NCBI GenBank assembly: GCA_023375785.1
Contig: SZWC01023257.1
Span: 1-37,244, forward strand
From: Penium margaritaceum
Lineage: Eukaryota > Streptophyta > Zygnematophyceae > Desmidiales > Peniaceae
Length of the DNA stretch: 37,244 nucleotides
Direction: 5' to 3'
This document shows, in pieces, positions 1-11,441 of this stretch. Positions within the stretch are counted from its first letter, which is position 1. Each line of letters begins with the position of its first letter. The notes below the pieces were generated by a model that was not told the DNA's origin, ran no database searches, and saw only the letters and a program-made list of their open reading frames with translations. A program made the position numbers and the translations under genes.

Positions 1-1280
1 GTGTGTGTCATTGCGTGTAAGTGCTTGTAAGTTTGTGTAAGTATGGGTAAGTGCGTGTAAGTGCGTGTAAGTGTGTGTAAGTGCGTGTAAGTGCGTACAA
101 GTTTGTGTAAGTTCGTGTAAGTGCGTGTAAGTGCGTGTAAGTGCGTGTAAGTGCATGTAAGTACGTGTACACACGTGTAAGTGCGTGTAAGTGCGTGTAG
201 GTGCGTGTAAGTTCGTGTAAGTGCGTGTAAGTACATGTAAGTGTGTTTAAGTGCATGTAAGTGCGTGTACGTTTGTGTAAGTGCATGTAAGTGCATGTAA
301 GTGCATGTAAGAGTGTGTAAGTGCATGTATATGCGTGTAAGTGTGTATAAGTGGGTGTAAGTGTGTGTAAGGGTGTGTAGGTGTGTGTAAGTTTGTGTAA
401 GTATGTATAAGCATGTGTAAGTGTGTGTAAGTGTTTGTAAGTGTGTGCAAGTACGTGTAAGTATTTGTAAATGCGTGTAAGTGCGTGTAAGTTTGAGTAA
501 GTGTATGTAAGTATATGCAAGTGCGTGTTAGTGCGTATAAGTACGTGTAAGTGCGTGTAAGTGCGTGTAAGTGTGTGTTAGTTTGTGTGTGTGCATGTAA
601 GTGCGTGTAAGTGCGTCTAAGTGCATGTAAGTTTGTATAAGTGTGTGTGAGTTCGTGTAAGTGCGTGTAAGTTTGTATAAGTGTGTGTAAGTGTGTGTAA
701 GTGCATGCGAGTGCATGTAAGTGCGTATAAGTGCATGTAAGTACGTGTAAGTGCGTACAAGTGCATGTAAGTGTGAGAAGTGCGTGGAAGTATGTGTTAG
801 TACGCCTAAGTTCGTGTAAGTGCATGTAAGTGCGTGTAAGTGCGTGTATGTTCGTGTAAATGCGTGTAAGTGTGCATAAGTGCGTGTAAGTTTGTGTAAG
901 TGCGTGTAATTGTATGTAAGTTCGTGTAAGGGCGTGTAAGTGCATGTAAGTTCGTGTAAGTGTGTATAAGTACATGTAAGTGTGTATATGTTTGTGGAAG
1001 TGTATGTAAGTGCTTGTTAATGTGTGTAAGTGCGTGTAAATGCGTATAAGTGCGTGTAAGTGCATGAAATTGCATGTAAGTTCCGGTAATTTTGTGTTAG
1101 TACGTGTATATGCGTGTAAGTGCATGTAAGTCCGTGTAAGCACGTGTAAGTGTGTGTAAGTGCGTATAAGTTTGTGTAAGTGCATGCAAGTGCGTGTAAG
1201 TACATGGAAGTACGTTAAAGTGCATATAAGTGCGTGTAAGTGCATGTAAGTGCATGTAAGTGCGTGTAAGTGGGTGTCAG

Positions 1281-1470
1281 TGCGTCAAAGAGCGCGTAAG
1301 TGCGTGTAAGTTCATGGAAGTACGTGTTCGTACATGCAAGTGTGTGTAAGTATGTGCAAGGGTGTGTAAGTGTGTGTATGTGTGTGTAAGTGTGTGTAAG
1401 TATGTGTAAATGCGTGTAAGTGAGTGTAAGTGCACGTAAGTGTGAATAAGAGCGTGTTAGTGCATTTAAG
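1281..1470 (+). repeat. F-type higher-order marker, copy 1
   Basis: The F1 cluster (CAAAGAGCGCGTAAG, one regular unit, then TTCATGGAAG) lies at 1281-1320. The A-rich F2 unit (AATAAG...GTGTTAG) is at 1441-1460. The order and spacing match the other five F copies, though this copy has more substitutions. Confidence 0.6.
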
Positions 1471-2034
1471 TGTGTATAAGTGCGTGTAAATGCATGTAAG
1501 TGTTTGTAAGTGCATGTAAGTGTGAGTAAGGGCGTATAAGTGCGTGTAAGTGCGTGTAAGTGTGTGTAAGTGCGTGTAAGTGCATGTAAGTGCTTGTAGG
1601 TGCATGTAAGTGCGTGTATGTGCATGTAACCGCGTGTAACTATGTGTAAGTGCATGTAAGTGTGAGTAAATGCGTGTAAGTGCATGTAAGTTTGTGTAAG
1701 TGCATGTAAATGCATTTAAGTAGGTGTAAGTGTCTGTAAGTGCGTGTAAGTGCGTGGAACTGCGTATAAGTGCGTGCAAGTACGTGTAAGTGCATGTAAG
1801 TGTGTATAAGTACGTTCAAGTGAATGGAAGTGCGTGTGAGTGTGTGTAAGTGCGTGTAAGTGCATGTAAGTGCGTGTAAGTGCGTGTAAGTATGTGTAAG
1901 TGCGTGTTGGTGCATGTAAGTACGTGTAAGTGCGTGTATGTGCATGAGCGTGTAAGTGCGTGTGAGTGCATGTAAGTGCATGTAGGTGCGTATAAGTCCA
2001 TGTAAGTGCGTGTAAGTGTGTGAAAGTGCGTATT

Positions 2035-2286
2035 AGTGTGTGTAAGTGCGTGTAAGTGCGTGTAAATGCGTGTGAGTATGTGTAAGTGCGTGTAAATTGT
2101 GTAAGTGGGTGTAAGTATGTGTAAGTGTGTGTTAGTGCGTGTAAGTGTGTGTAAGTGTGTGTAAGTGCGTGTAAGTGCGTGTAAATGCGTGTGAGTATGT
2201 GTAAGTGCGTGTAAATTGTGTAAGTGGGTGTAAGTATGTGTAAGTGTGTGTTAGTGCGTGTAAGTGTGTGTAAGTGTGTGTAAGTG
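2035..2286 (+). repeat. Recent 119-bp tandem duplication of twelve units
   Basis: Bases 2035-2167 are identical to 2154-2286, that is 133 matching bases at a period of 119. The period is twelve units less one base, and both copies carry the same private 9-base unit (AAATTGTGTAA context) and the same TGTGAG variant. Identity breaks cleanly at both ends (2034 against 2153, 2168 against 2287). Perfect identity within such a degenerate array implies a young unequal-crossover or slippage event. An assembly duplication is the alternative. Confidence 0.92.
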
Positions 2287-2770
2287 TGTGTAAGTGCGTG
2301 TAAGTGCATGTAATTGTATGTAAGTGCATATAAGTGCTATGTAAGTGCGTCTAACCGTGTGTAAGTACGTGTAAGTGCATGTAAGTGTGTGTACGTGCGT
2401 GTAGGTGCGTGTCGGTACGTGTCAGTGCGTGTAAGTGCTTGTACGTTTGTGTAAGTGTGGGTAAGTGTGTGTAAGTGTGTGTAAGTATGTGTAAGGACGT
2501 GTAAGTGCGTGCAAGTTTGTGTATGTTCGTGTAAGTGCGTGTAAGTGTGTGTAAGTATGTGTAAGTGGATGTAAGTGCGTGTACGCATGTGTAAGTGTGT
2601 GTAAGTACGTATAGGTACGTGTAAGTTTGTGTACGTACGTGTAACTTTGTGAAAGTACGTGTAAACGCGTGTAGGTGCCTTTAAGTTTGTGTAAGTACGT
2701 GTAAGCATGTGTAAGTGGGTGTTAGTACGTGTAAGTGCGTGTATGTGCGTGTAAGTGCATGTAAGTGCAT

Positions 2771-2797
2771 GAAAGTGCCTATTTTTTTTGTGTAAGT
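2771..2797 (+). repeat. T-run insertion unit, copy 1
   Basis: A GAAAGTGCCTA unit is followed by eight T at 2782-2789, then the normal GTGTAAG. It shares the GTGCC[C/T]...T-run...GTGTAAG form with 4914-4945 and 37221-37244. Confidence 0.75.
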
Positions 2798-4913
2798 GCG
2801 TGTAAGTACGTGTAAGTGCTTTTAAGTGCGTGTAAGCGCGTGTAAGTGCATGTAAGTGCATGTAAGTGCGTGTAAGTCCTCGTAAGTACATGTAAGAGTG
2901 TGTAGGTGTGTGTAAGTACGTGTAGGTGCATATAATTTTGCGTAAGTGTGTCTAAGTGAGTGTAAGTGCGTGTAAGCATGACTAAGTGCCTGTTAGTGCG
3001 TGTAAGAGTGTGTAGGTGTGTCTAAGTCCGTGTAAATGTGTGTAAGTGCATGTCAGTGTGTGTAAGTGCCTGTAAATGCGTGTAAGTACATGTAAGTGTG
3101 TGTAAGTGCATGTAAGTGTGTGTAAGTACGTGTAAGTACGTGGAAGTGCATGAAAGTGGGTATAAGTGCGTGTAAGTGTGTGTAAGTGTGTATAGGTGCG
3201 TGTAAGTGCATGTAAGTGTGTGTAAGTGCGTGTAAGTGCGTATAAGTGCGTGTAAGTATGTGTATGTGCGTGTAACTGCATATTAGTGTGTGTAAGTACG
3301 TGTAAGTATGTGTTGATACGTGTAAGTGAGTATAAGTTCATGTAAGTGCCTGTAAGTGCGTGTAAATGCATGTAAGTGCATGTAAGAACGTGTAAGTGTG
3401 TGTAAGTACGTGCAAGATTGTGTAGGTGTGTGTAAGTCCATGTACGTACGTGTAAGTGCGTGTAAGTGTGTGTAAGTACGTGTAAGTGTGTGCAAGTTCA
3501 TGTTAGTGCGTGTAAGTGTGTTTAAGTGCGTGTAAATGCGTGTAAGGGTATGTAAGTTTGTGTAAGTGTGTGTACGTATGTGTAAGTGCGTGTAAGTGCG
3601 TGTAAATGCGTGTAAGTACATGTAAGTGCGTGTAAGTGCATGTAAGTACGTGTAAGTTTGTGTAAGTGCGTGTTGGTGCATGCAAGTGAGTGTATGTGCT
3701 TGTAGGTGCCTGTAAGTGCATGTAAGTGCATGTATCTGTGTGTAACTATGTGTAATTGCGTGTAAGTGCCTGTACATTGGTGTAAGTGCATGTAAGTGCG
3801 TGTAAGTGCGTGTTAGTGCGTGTAAGTGCGTGTACGTGCGTGTAAATGCGTGGAAGTGCATGTAAGTACGTGTAAGTACGTATAAATGTGTGTAAGTGTG
3901 TGTAAGTGTGTGTAAGTGCGTCTAAGTGCATGTAAGTGTGTGGAACCTTTTGTATGTTTGTGAAAGCGCGTGTAAGTATGTGTAAGTGCGTGTTAGTGCA
4001 TGTAAGTACGTGTAAGTGCGTGTATGTGCGGGTAGGTATGTGTAAGTGCGTGTAAGTGTGTGTAAGTGTGTGCAAGTGCGTGTAAGTACATGTTAGTACG
4101 TGTCAGTGCATGTAAGTGTGTGTAAATGCGTGTAAGTGCGTGTAAGTTGTGGAAGTGCGTGTAAGTATGTATAAGTGTGTGTTAGTGTGTATAAGTGTGT
4201 GTAATTGCGTCTAAGTGCGTGTAAGTGCATGTTAGTGCATGTAAGTTTGTGTAAGTGTGTGTAAGGGCTTGTAACTGCATGTAAGTGTATGAAGTGCATG
4301 TAAGTGCGTGTAAGTACACGTAAATGCATGCAAGTGGGTGTATGTGCGTGTAAGTGCGTGTAAGTATGTGTAAGTGTTGGTAAGTGTGTGTAAGTGCGTG
4401 TCGGTGCGTGTCAGTACGTGTAAGTGCTTGTAAGTTTGTGTAAGTGTGGGTAAGTGCGTGTAAGTTCGTGTAAGTGCGTGTAAGTGCGTTTAAGTGCGTG
4501 CAAGTTCGTGTAAGTTCGTGTAAGTGCGTGTAAGTGTGTGTAAGTGCGTGTAAGTGCGTATAAGTACGTGTAAGTGCGTGTAAGTGTGTGTAAGTATGTA
4601 TAAGTGCGTGTAAGTACGTGTAAGTACGTGTAAGTGCCTGTCAGTGCGTGTCAGTACCTGTAAGTGCATGTAAGTGTGTGTATGCACATGTAAGTGCGTG
4701 TAAGTGCGTGTAGGTGCGTGTAAGTTTGTGTAATTCCGTGTAAGTGAGTGTAAGTGCGTGTAAGCGTGTGTAAGTGCATTTAAGTGCGTGTAAGTGCGTG
4801 TAAGTGCGTGTAGGTGCATGTAAGTGTGTGTATGTTTGTGTAAGTGCGTGTAAGTATATGTAAGTGCGTGTTAGTGCATGCTTGTGCATGTTAGTGTGTG
4901 TAAGTGCGTGTAA

Positions 4914-4945
4914 GTGCATGGAAGTTGCCGTTCTTTTGTGTAAGT
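4914..4945 (+). repeat. T-run insertion unit, copy 2
   Basis: GCATGGAAGTTGCCGTTCTTTTGTGTAAG has the same framework as the copy at 2771 (GCATGAAAGTGCC then a T-rich stretch then GTGTAAG), with the T stretch interrupted by C. It lies about 2.15 kb from copy 1. Confidence 0.65.
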
Positions 4946-5247
4946 ACGTGTAAGTACGTGTAAGTACGTGTAAGTGCGTGTAAGTTCATGTATTTGCTTG
5001 TAAGTGCGTATAAGTACGTGTAAGTGCGTGTAAGTTTGTTTAAGTTCGTGTAAGTGCATGTACGTGCATGTAAGTGCATGTAAGTGCATGTACGTTTGTG
5101 TAAGCTTGTGTACGTGTGTATAAGTGCGTGTAAGTGCGTGTAGGTGTATGTAAGTGTATGCGTAAGTGCGTGTAAGTGTGTGTAAGGGCGTGTAAGTGGG
5201 TGTAAGTGTGTGTAAGTGCATGTAAGTGCGTGCAAGTGCGTGTAAGT

Positions 5248-6030
5248 GCGAGAAGTGCATGTAAGTGCTTGTAACGGGGTGTAAGTGCGTGTAAGTGCGT
5301 ATCAGTTCGTTTAAGTATGTGTAAGTACGTGTAAGTGCGTGTAAGTTTGTGTAAGTGCGTGTAAGTGCATGTAAGTGTGTGTAAGTGCGTGTAAGTGCGT
5401 GTACGTAGGTTTAAGTACGTGTAAGTGCGTGTAAGTACACGTAAGTGTCTGTAATTTGTGTAAGTGTGTGTACATGTGTGTAAGTTAGTGTAAATGCATG
5501 TTGGTGTGAGTAAGTATGTAAAAGGGCGTGTAAGTGTGTGTTAGTCGAGTAAGTTTGTGTAAGTGCATGTAAGTGCATAAAAGTTGCTGAAAATGTGTGT
5601 AAGTGTGTGTAAGTGCGTATAACTTTGTGTAAGTGCATGTAAGTGTGTGTAAGTTTGTGAAAGTGCGTGTAAGTGTGTGTAAGTTTGTGTTAGTGCATGT
5701 AAGTGCGTGTTAATGCGTGTAAGTGCGTGTAAGTGCATGTAAGTGTGTATAAGTGTGCAAAAGTGTGTATACATTCCTGTGAGTTTGTGTTAGTGCGTGT
5801 AAGTGTGTGTAAGTGCGTGTAAGCCCTTGTAAGCACATGTAAGTGCGTATAAGTGCGTGTAAGTGCGTGTAAGTTTGTGTAAGTTTATGTAAGTGCGTGT
5901 AAGTGCGTCGAAGTATGTGTAAGTACGTGTAAGTACGTGTAAGTGCGTGTAAGTGTGGCAATTGAGTAAGTATGTGTTAGTGCATGGAAGAGCACGTAAG
6001 TGCGTGTAAGTTCATGGAAGTGCGTGTTAG
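5248..6030 (+). repeat. Left copy of the TCGAG-bearing segment
   Basis: The markers run in this order: GAGAAGTG (5250), TAAGTTAGTGTAAATGCA (5481-5498), a unit carrying TCGAG (5541-5550), GAAAATG (about 5589), F1 (5986-6030). The right flank has the same order at 34111-34853. Bases 5526-5566 are identical over 41 positions to 34346-34386. TCGAG is not a common decamer variant, so the match is not simply a matter of sharing the unit. Confidence 0.8.
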
Positions 6031-6150
6031 TTTGTGGAAGTGCGTGTAAGTGTGTGTATGTGCGTGTAAGTGCGTGTAAGTGGGTGTAAGTGTGTGTAAG
6101 TGAGTGTAAGTGCATGTGAGTGCAAAAAAGTGCGTGTTAGTGCTTGTAAG
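5981..6150 (+). repeat. F-type higher-order marker, copy 2
   Basis: F1 (GGAAGAGCACGTAAG, one unit, TTCATGGAAG, TGCGTGTTAG) lies at 5986-6030. F2 (TGCAAAAAAG then TGCGTGTTAG) lies at 6121-6140. The F1-F2 distance is about 135 bases, close to the other copies. Confidence 0.75.
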
Positions 6151-6816
6151 TGTGTCTCAGTGCGTGTAAGTGTGTATACGTCTGTGTAAGTGCATGTAAC
6201 TGTGTGTAAGGGCGTGTTAGTGCGTGTGTATGTAAGTACGTATAATTGCGTGTAAGTGCATGTAAGTGCTTGTAGGTACGTGTAAGTGTATTTTAGTGCA
6301 TGTAAGTGCGTGTATATACGTCTAAGTGCATGTAAGTGCGTGTAGGTGTGTGTAAGTGCGTGTTAGTACATGTTAGTGCGTGTAAATACGTGTAAGTGCG
6401 TGTAAATGCGTCGAAGTTCATGTACGTTTGTATAAGTGCGTGTAAGTGCATGTAAGTGTGTGTAAGTAAGTGTAAGTGCATGTAAGTTCGTGTAAGTGTG
6501 TGTAAGTACATGAAAGTGCATGTTAGTTTGTGTAAGTAAGTGTAAGTGCGTGTTAATGTGTGTGAGTGCGTGTAAGTGTGGGTAAGTACGTGTAAGTACG
6601 TGAAAGTGCGTACAAGCTCCTGTAAGTTCGTGTTAGTGCGTATAAGTTTGTGTAAGTGCGTGTAAGTCCGTGTAAGCACGTGTAAGTGCATATAAGTGCG
6701 TGTAAGTACGTATAAGTTTGTGTAAGTGTGTGTAAATGCGTGTAAGTGCGTCGAAGTACGTGTAAGTGTGGGTAAGTACGTTTAAGTGCGTGTAAGTGCG
6801 TGTAAGTACGTGTAAG

Positions 6817-6986
6817 TGCGTGGAAGAGCGCGTAAGTGCGTGTAAGTTCATGGAAGTGCGTGTTAGTTTATGTAAGTGCGTGTAAGTGTGTGTATGTGCG
6901 TGTAAGTGCGTATAAGTACGTGTCAGTGCGTGTAAGGGAGTGTAAGTGTGTGTAAGTGCAAATAAGTACGTGTTAGTGTGTATAAG
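6817..6986 (+). repeat. F-type higher-order marker, copy 3
   Basis: F1 (GGAAGAGCGCGTAAG, one unit, TTCATGGAAG, TGCGTGTTAG) is at 6822-6866. F2 (TGCAAATAAG then TACGTGTTAG) is at 6957-6976. It is the closest relative of copy 2 and lies about 836 bases downstream of it, which suggests a local duplication. Confidence 0.75.
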
Positions 6987-7944
6987 TGTGTGTACGTACG
7001 TGTAAGTGGGTATAAGTGTGTGTAAGTGCATGTAAGTGTGTGTATGTGCGTGTAAGTGCGTGTAAGTGTGTGTAAGTGCGTATAAGTGCATGTAAGTGCG
7101 TGTAAGTGCCTGTAGGTTCGTGTAAGTGCTTGTAAGTATATGTAAGTGTGTGTAAGTGTGTGTAAGTGCGTGTAAGTACGTGTAAGCATGTTTATGTGCA
7201 TTTACGTACGTGGGAGTAAATGTAAGTATGTGTAAGTATGTGTAAGTGTGTGTAAGTGTGTGTTAGTACGTGTAAGTACATGTAAGTGCATGTCAGTATG
7301 TTTACATACGTGTTAGTGCGTTTAAGTGTGTGTAAGTGCGTGTATGTGTGTGTAAGTGTATGTAAGTACGTGTAAGTATGTGTAAGTGCATGTAAGTGCT
7401 TTCATGTTCGTGGATGTACGTTTTAGTACGTGCAAGTGCATGTAAGTGCGTATAAGTGTGTGTAAGTGTGTACAAGTGTGTTTAAGTGCATGTTTGTGCG
7501 TGTAAATGCGTGTAAGTGCGTGTAAATGCGTGTAAGTGCGTGTAAGTTGTGTAAGTACGTGTAAGTATGTGTAAGCACGTGTAAGTATGTGAAGGTGTGT
7601 GTAAGTACGTGTCTGTGCATGTAAGTGCCTACAATTTGGTATAAGTGCGTGTAAGTGTGTGTAAGTTCATGTAAGTGTGTTTAAGTATGTTTAAGTGCTT
7701 GTAAGTGCGTGTTAGTGCATGAAAGTACGTGTTAGTGCGTGTAAGTGTGTGTAAGTACATGTAAGTGCGTGTAAGTGTGTGTAAGTGTGTGTAAGTGCAT
7801 GTAAGTACGTATAAGTGCGTATAAGTACCTTTAAGTGCGTGTAAGTACGTGTAAGTACGTGTAAGTGCATGTAAATGGTTGTAAGTACGTGTAAGTACAT
7901 GTAATTATGTCTAAGTGCGGGTAAATACGTGTAAGTGTGTGTAA

Positions 7945-7977
7945 GTGGGTGTAAGTGCTTACAAGTGCAAGAAAGTG
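7945..7977 (+). repeat. C1 palindrome unit, first copy
   Basis: GTGGGTGTAAGTGCTTACAAGTGCAAGAAAG. The parent form CTTGCAAGTGCAAG has 6-base arms CTTGCA/TGCAAG around AG. Here the left arm is CTTACA, so the inverted repeat is damaged. It is the leftmost core-type marker and is followed by TATGTAG at 8182. Confidence 0.7.
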
Positions 7978-8181
7978 CATGTTAGTATGTGTAACTGTGT
8001 GTAAGTTCTTGTAAGTACGTATAAGTGCGTCTAAGTGTGTGTAAATTTGTGTAAGTGCATCTAAGTGCATGTAAGTGCGTGTAAGTGCGTGTAAGTACGT
8101 ACACATTCGTGTAGGTGCGTGTAAGTGCGTGCTCATGCGTTTAAGTGCGTGTAAGTTTCTGTAAGTGCATGTAAGTGTGTG

Positions 8182-8195
8182 TATGTAGTGTAAGT
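8182..8195 (+). repeat. TATGTAG short unit
   Basis: TATGTAGTGTAAG is a register-breaking unit that recurs at 15863, 17434, 19164, 20865, 24218 and 29824. This copy follows a C1 palindrome by about 235 bases, similar to 15646-15863 and 29631-29824. Confidence 0.6.
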
Positions 8196-8854
8196 GCGTG
8201 TGAGTGTGTGCATGTGTGTGTAAGTACGTGTAAGTCCGTGTAAGTGTGTGTAGGTTTGTATTAGCTTGTGCAAGTGCGTATAAGTGCGTGTAAGTACGTG
8301 TAAGTGCGTGTAAGTGTGTGTAAGTACGTGTAAGTGCGTGTAGGTGCGTGTAAGTGTTTGTAGGAACGTGTAGGTGCGTGTACGTGTGTGTAAGTATGTG
8401 CAAGTAGGTGTAAGTGCATGTAAGTACGTGTAAGTTCGTGTAAGTGCATGTGAGTACGTGTAAGTTTGTGTAAGTGCGTGTGAATTCGTGTAAGTGGGTA
8501 TAAGTGCATGTAAGTGCATGTAAGTGCGTATAACGGCTTGTAAGTACGTGTACGTGTGTGTAAGTGCGTGTAAGTGCGTGTAAGTGCATGTAAGCGTGTG
8601 TAAGTTTGTGTAAGTGCGTGAAAGTACGTGTACCTTTGTGTAAGTGTGTGTAAGTGTATGTAAGTGTGTGTAAGTGCGTGTAAGTTTGTGTAAGCTTGTG
8701 TACATACGTGTAAGTGGGTGTAAGTGCATGTCAGGCGTGTAACTACGTGTAGGTGTCTGTCAATGCGTGTAAGTGCGTGTAAATGCGTGTAAGTAAATAC
8801 AAGTTTGTGTAAGTGCATGTAAGTGCGTGTAAGTGCGTATAAGTGCATGTAAGT

Positions 8855-9157
8855 GCGGTTTAAGTTTCTGTAAGTGCGTGTAAATGTTTGTAAGTACGTG
8901 TAAGTGTGTGTAAGTGCGTGTAAGTGTGTCGAAGTGCGTGTAAGTGCGCGTAAGATCAGTTTAAGTACGTACAAGTTTGTCTAAGTTGGTATAATTGCGT
9001 GTATGTGCATGAAAGTGTGTGTAAGTACGTGTAAGTATGTGTAAGTGTGTGTAGGTGTGTGTAAGTACGTGTATGTGCGTGCAAGTTTGTGTAAGTGCGT
9101 GTAAGTACGTGTAAGTTCAGTTTAAGTGCATGTAAGTGCGTGAAAGTTCATTTTAAG
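8855..9157 (+). repeat. Core signature block, type A, copy 1
   Basis: GCGGTTTAAG (8855), GATCAGTTTAAG (8954), GTTCAGTTTAAG (9115) and GTTCATTTTAAG (9146): spacings 99, 161, 31. Type A is recognised by GATCAG in the second element, ATTTT in the fourth, and AAGTTGGTATAATTGCG 29 bases after the second element (8983). All three features recur in 11139-11441. Confidence 0.85.
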
Positions 9158-10254
9158 AGTGTGTAAGTCCGTGTAAGTTCGTGTAAGTGTGTGTAAGTGC
9201 GTTTAAGTGCGTACAAGTACGTGTACGTGTGTGTAAATATGTGTTAGTGCATGTTGGTAGGTGTAAGTGTGTGTAAGTACGTGTAAGTGTGTGTAAGTGC
9301 GTGTAAGTGTGTGTAAGTGCATGTAAGTGCATGTAAGTGTGTGTATGTGCGTGTATGTGCGTGTAAGTGCGTGTAAGTGCATATAAGTGCGTATAAGTGC
9401 ATGTAAGTGCGTGTGTGTGTCAGTGCATGTACGTTTGTGTAAGTGTGTGTTCGTGCGTGTAAGTTTGTGTAAGTACATGTAAGTGCATGTAAGTGCGTGT
9501 AAGTGCGTGTAAGGACGTGTAAGTACGTGTAAGTGCAAGTAAGTGTGTGTAAGTACAAGTAACTACATGTAAGCACATGTAAGTGGGTATAAGTCCGTGT
9601 AAGTTTGTGTAAGTGTATACAAGTGCGTGCAAGTTTGTGTAAGTGCGTACAAGTGAGTGTAAGTGTGTATAAGTGCGTGTAAGTGCGTGTAAGTGTGTGT
9701 AAGTACGTTCATGTGTATGTAACTATGTGCAAGTGCGTGTCAATACATGTTAGTTTGTGTACGTTTGTATAGGTACGGGTAAGTGCGTGTACGTACGTGT
9801 AAGTGCGTGTAATTGTCTGTAAGTGCGTGTAAGTACGTGTAAGTGCGTGTAAGTGCGTGTAAGTGTGTGTAAGCAATTATCAGTGTGTGTAAGTGTGTAT
9901 AAGTGTGTGCAAGTGTGTGCAAGTGTGTGCAAGTACGCGTAAGTGCTTGTAGGTGTGTGTAAGTGCGTATTAGTGCATTTAAGTGCGTATAAGTGTGTGT
10001 AAGTGTGTGTAAGTTTGTGTACGTTTGTGTGAGTGTGTGTAAGTGCGTGTACGTACATGTAAGTACATATACGTACGTGTAAGTGTGTGTAAGTGCAAGT
10101 AAGTGCGTGTAAGTACATGTAAGTGCATGTAAGCACGTGTAAGTGCGTGTAAGTGTGTGTAAGTGCGTGTGAGTACGTGCAAGTATGTGTAAGTATGTGT
10201 AAGTACGTGTACGTATGTGTAAGTGTGTGCAAGTGAGAGGAAGTATGTGTAAGT

Positions 10255-10547
10255 GCGATGTAAGATCGTGTAAGTGCGTGGAAGTGCATGTTTGTACGTG
10301 TAAGTGCGTGCAAGTGCGTGCAAGTGTGTGGAAGTGCTTGTAAGTGTGTGTGAGTTCCGTTTAAGTGCGCGTATGTCCGTGTAAGTTCGTGTATGTGCGT
10401 GTAAGTGCATGTAAGTGCGTATAAGTACATGTAAGTGTGTATAGGTGCGTGTAAGTGCGTGTGAGTGTGTGCAAGTGCGTGTAAGTGCATGTAAGTGTGT
10501 GTAAAATCAGTTTAAGTGCGTGTACGTGCGTGTATGTTCAGTTTAAG
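10255..10547 (+). repeat. Core signature block, type B, copy 1
   Basis: Degenerate GCGATGTAAG (10255), GTTCCGTTTAAG (10354), AATCAGTTTAAG (10505) and GTTCAGTTTAAG (10536): spacings 99, 151, 31. Type B is recognised by AATCAG in the third element and by a GTGGAAGTGCATGT segment after the first. It pairs with 12551-12830. Confidence 0.8.
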
Positions 10548-11138
10548 TGTGTGCAAGTTCATGTAAGTTTGTGTAAGTGTGTGTAAGTACATGTAAGTGC
10601 ATGTAAGTGCGTGTAAGTGTGTGTAAGTGTGTGTAGGAGTGAATAAGTGCGTGTAAGTCTGTGTAAGTATGTGCAAGCAGGTATAAGTGCCTATAAGTAA
10701 GTGTAAGTTCGTGTAAGTGCATGTAAGTGGGTGTAAGTTCGTATAAGTGCGTGTAAATTTGTGTAAGTGCATGTAAGTGCATGTAAGTGCATGTAAGTGC
10801 ATGTAAGTGCATGTAAGTGCGTGTAAGTGTGTGGAAGTATGAGTACGTGTGTGTATGTGCGTACAAGAGCGTGTAAGTGCATGTAAGCGTGTGTGAATTT
10901 ATGTAAGTGTGTGTAAGTACGTGTACATTTGTGTAAGTGCGTATAAGTGCATGTAAGTGAGTGTAAGTACGTGTAAGTGCGTGTAAGTGCGTGTACGTGT
11001 GTGTAAGTGCATGTTAGTGCATGTAAGTGCATGTCAGTATGTGTAAGTACGTGTAAGTGCGTATAAATGCATGTAAGTAAGTATAAGTTCATGTAAGTGC
11101 GTGTAAGTGCGTGTAAGTGCGTCTAAGTACGTGTAAGT

Positions 11139-11441
11139 AAGGTTTAAGTTTGTGTAAGTACGTGTAAGTGTTTGTATGTACATGTAAGTGTGTGTAAGTG
11201 CGTGTAAGTGTGTTGTTGTGCGTGTAAGTGCATGTTAGATCAGTTTCAGTGCGTATAAATTTGTGTAAGTTGGTATAATTGCGTGTAAGTTCGTGTAAGT
11301 GCATGTAAGCGCATGTAAGTGTGTGTAAGTGTGTGTAGGTGCGTGTAAGTATGTGTATGTGCGTGCAAGTGCGTGTAAGTGCGTGTAAGTGCGTATACGT
11401 TCAGTTTAAGTACGTGTAAGTAGGTGAATGTTCATTTTAAG
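11139..11441 (+). repeat. Core signature block, type A, copy 2
   Basis: AAGGTTTAAG (11139), GATCAGTTTCAG (11238), GTTCAGTTTAAG (11399) and GTTCATTTTAAG (11430): spacings 99, 161, 31, identical to 8855-9157 and exactly 2,284 bases downstream at every element. AAGTTGGTATAATTGCG again lies 29 bases after the second element. Confidence 0.85.

Larger units (their letters stand above)
1..7940 (+). repeat. Left flank domain of the array (F-type higher-order repeats)
   Basis: This part consists of degenerate decamers with more register shifts than the core. Its diagnostic variants are the F1 cluster (GGAAGAGC... followed by ATGGAAG) near 1281, 5981 and 6817, the T-run insertions at 2776 and 4924, GAGAAGTG at about 774 and 5250, and a TCGAG unit at 5541. 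I did not see here the GTTCAGTTTAA units or CTTGCAAG palindromes that mark the core. The same F-type markers return to the right of about 30 kb, so the two ends belong to one subfamily. The boundary with the core is inferred from the first core marker at 7945 and is accurate only to a few hundred bases. No gene is visible. Confidence 0.7.

Noticed and set aside
1370-1400. Separate (GT)n microsatellites, for example 1370-1400 and 36368-36381
   Set aside because: These are runs of GTGTGTGTAA-type units or short local expansions of the decamer, not independent loci.
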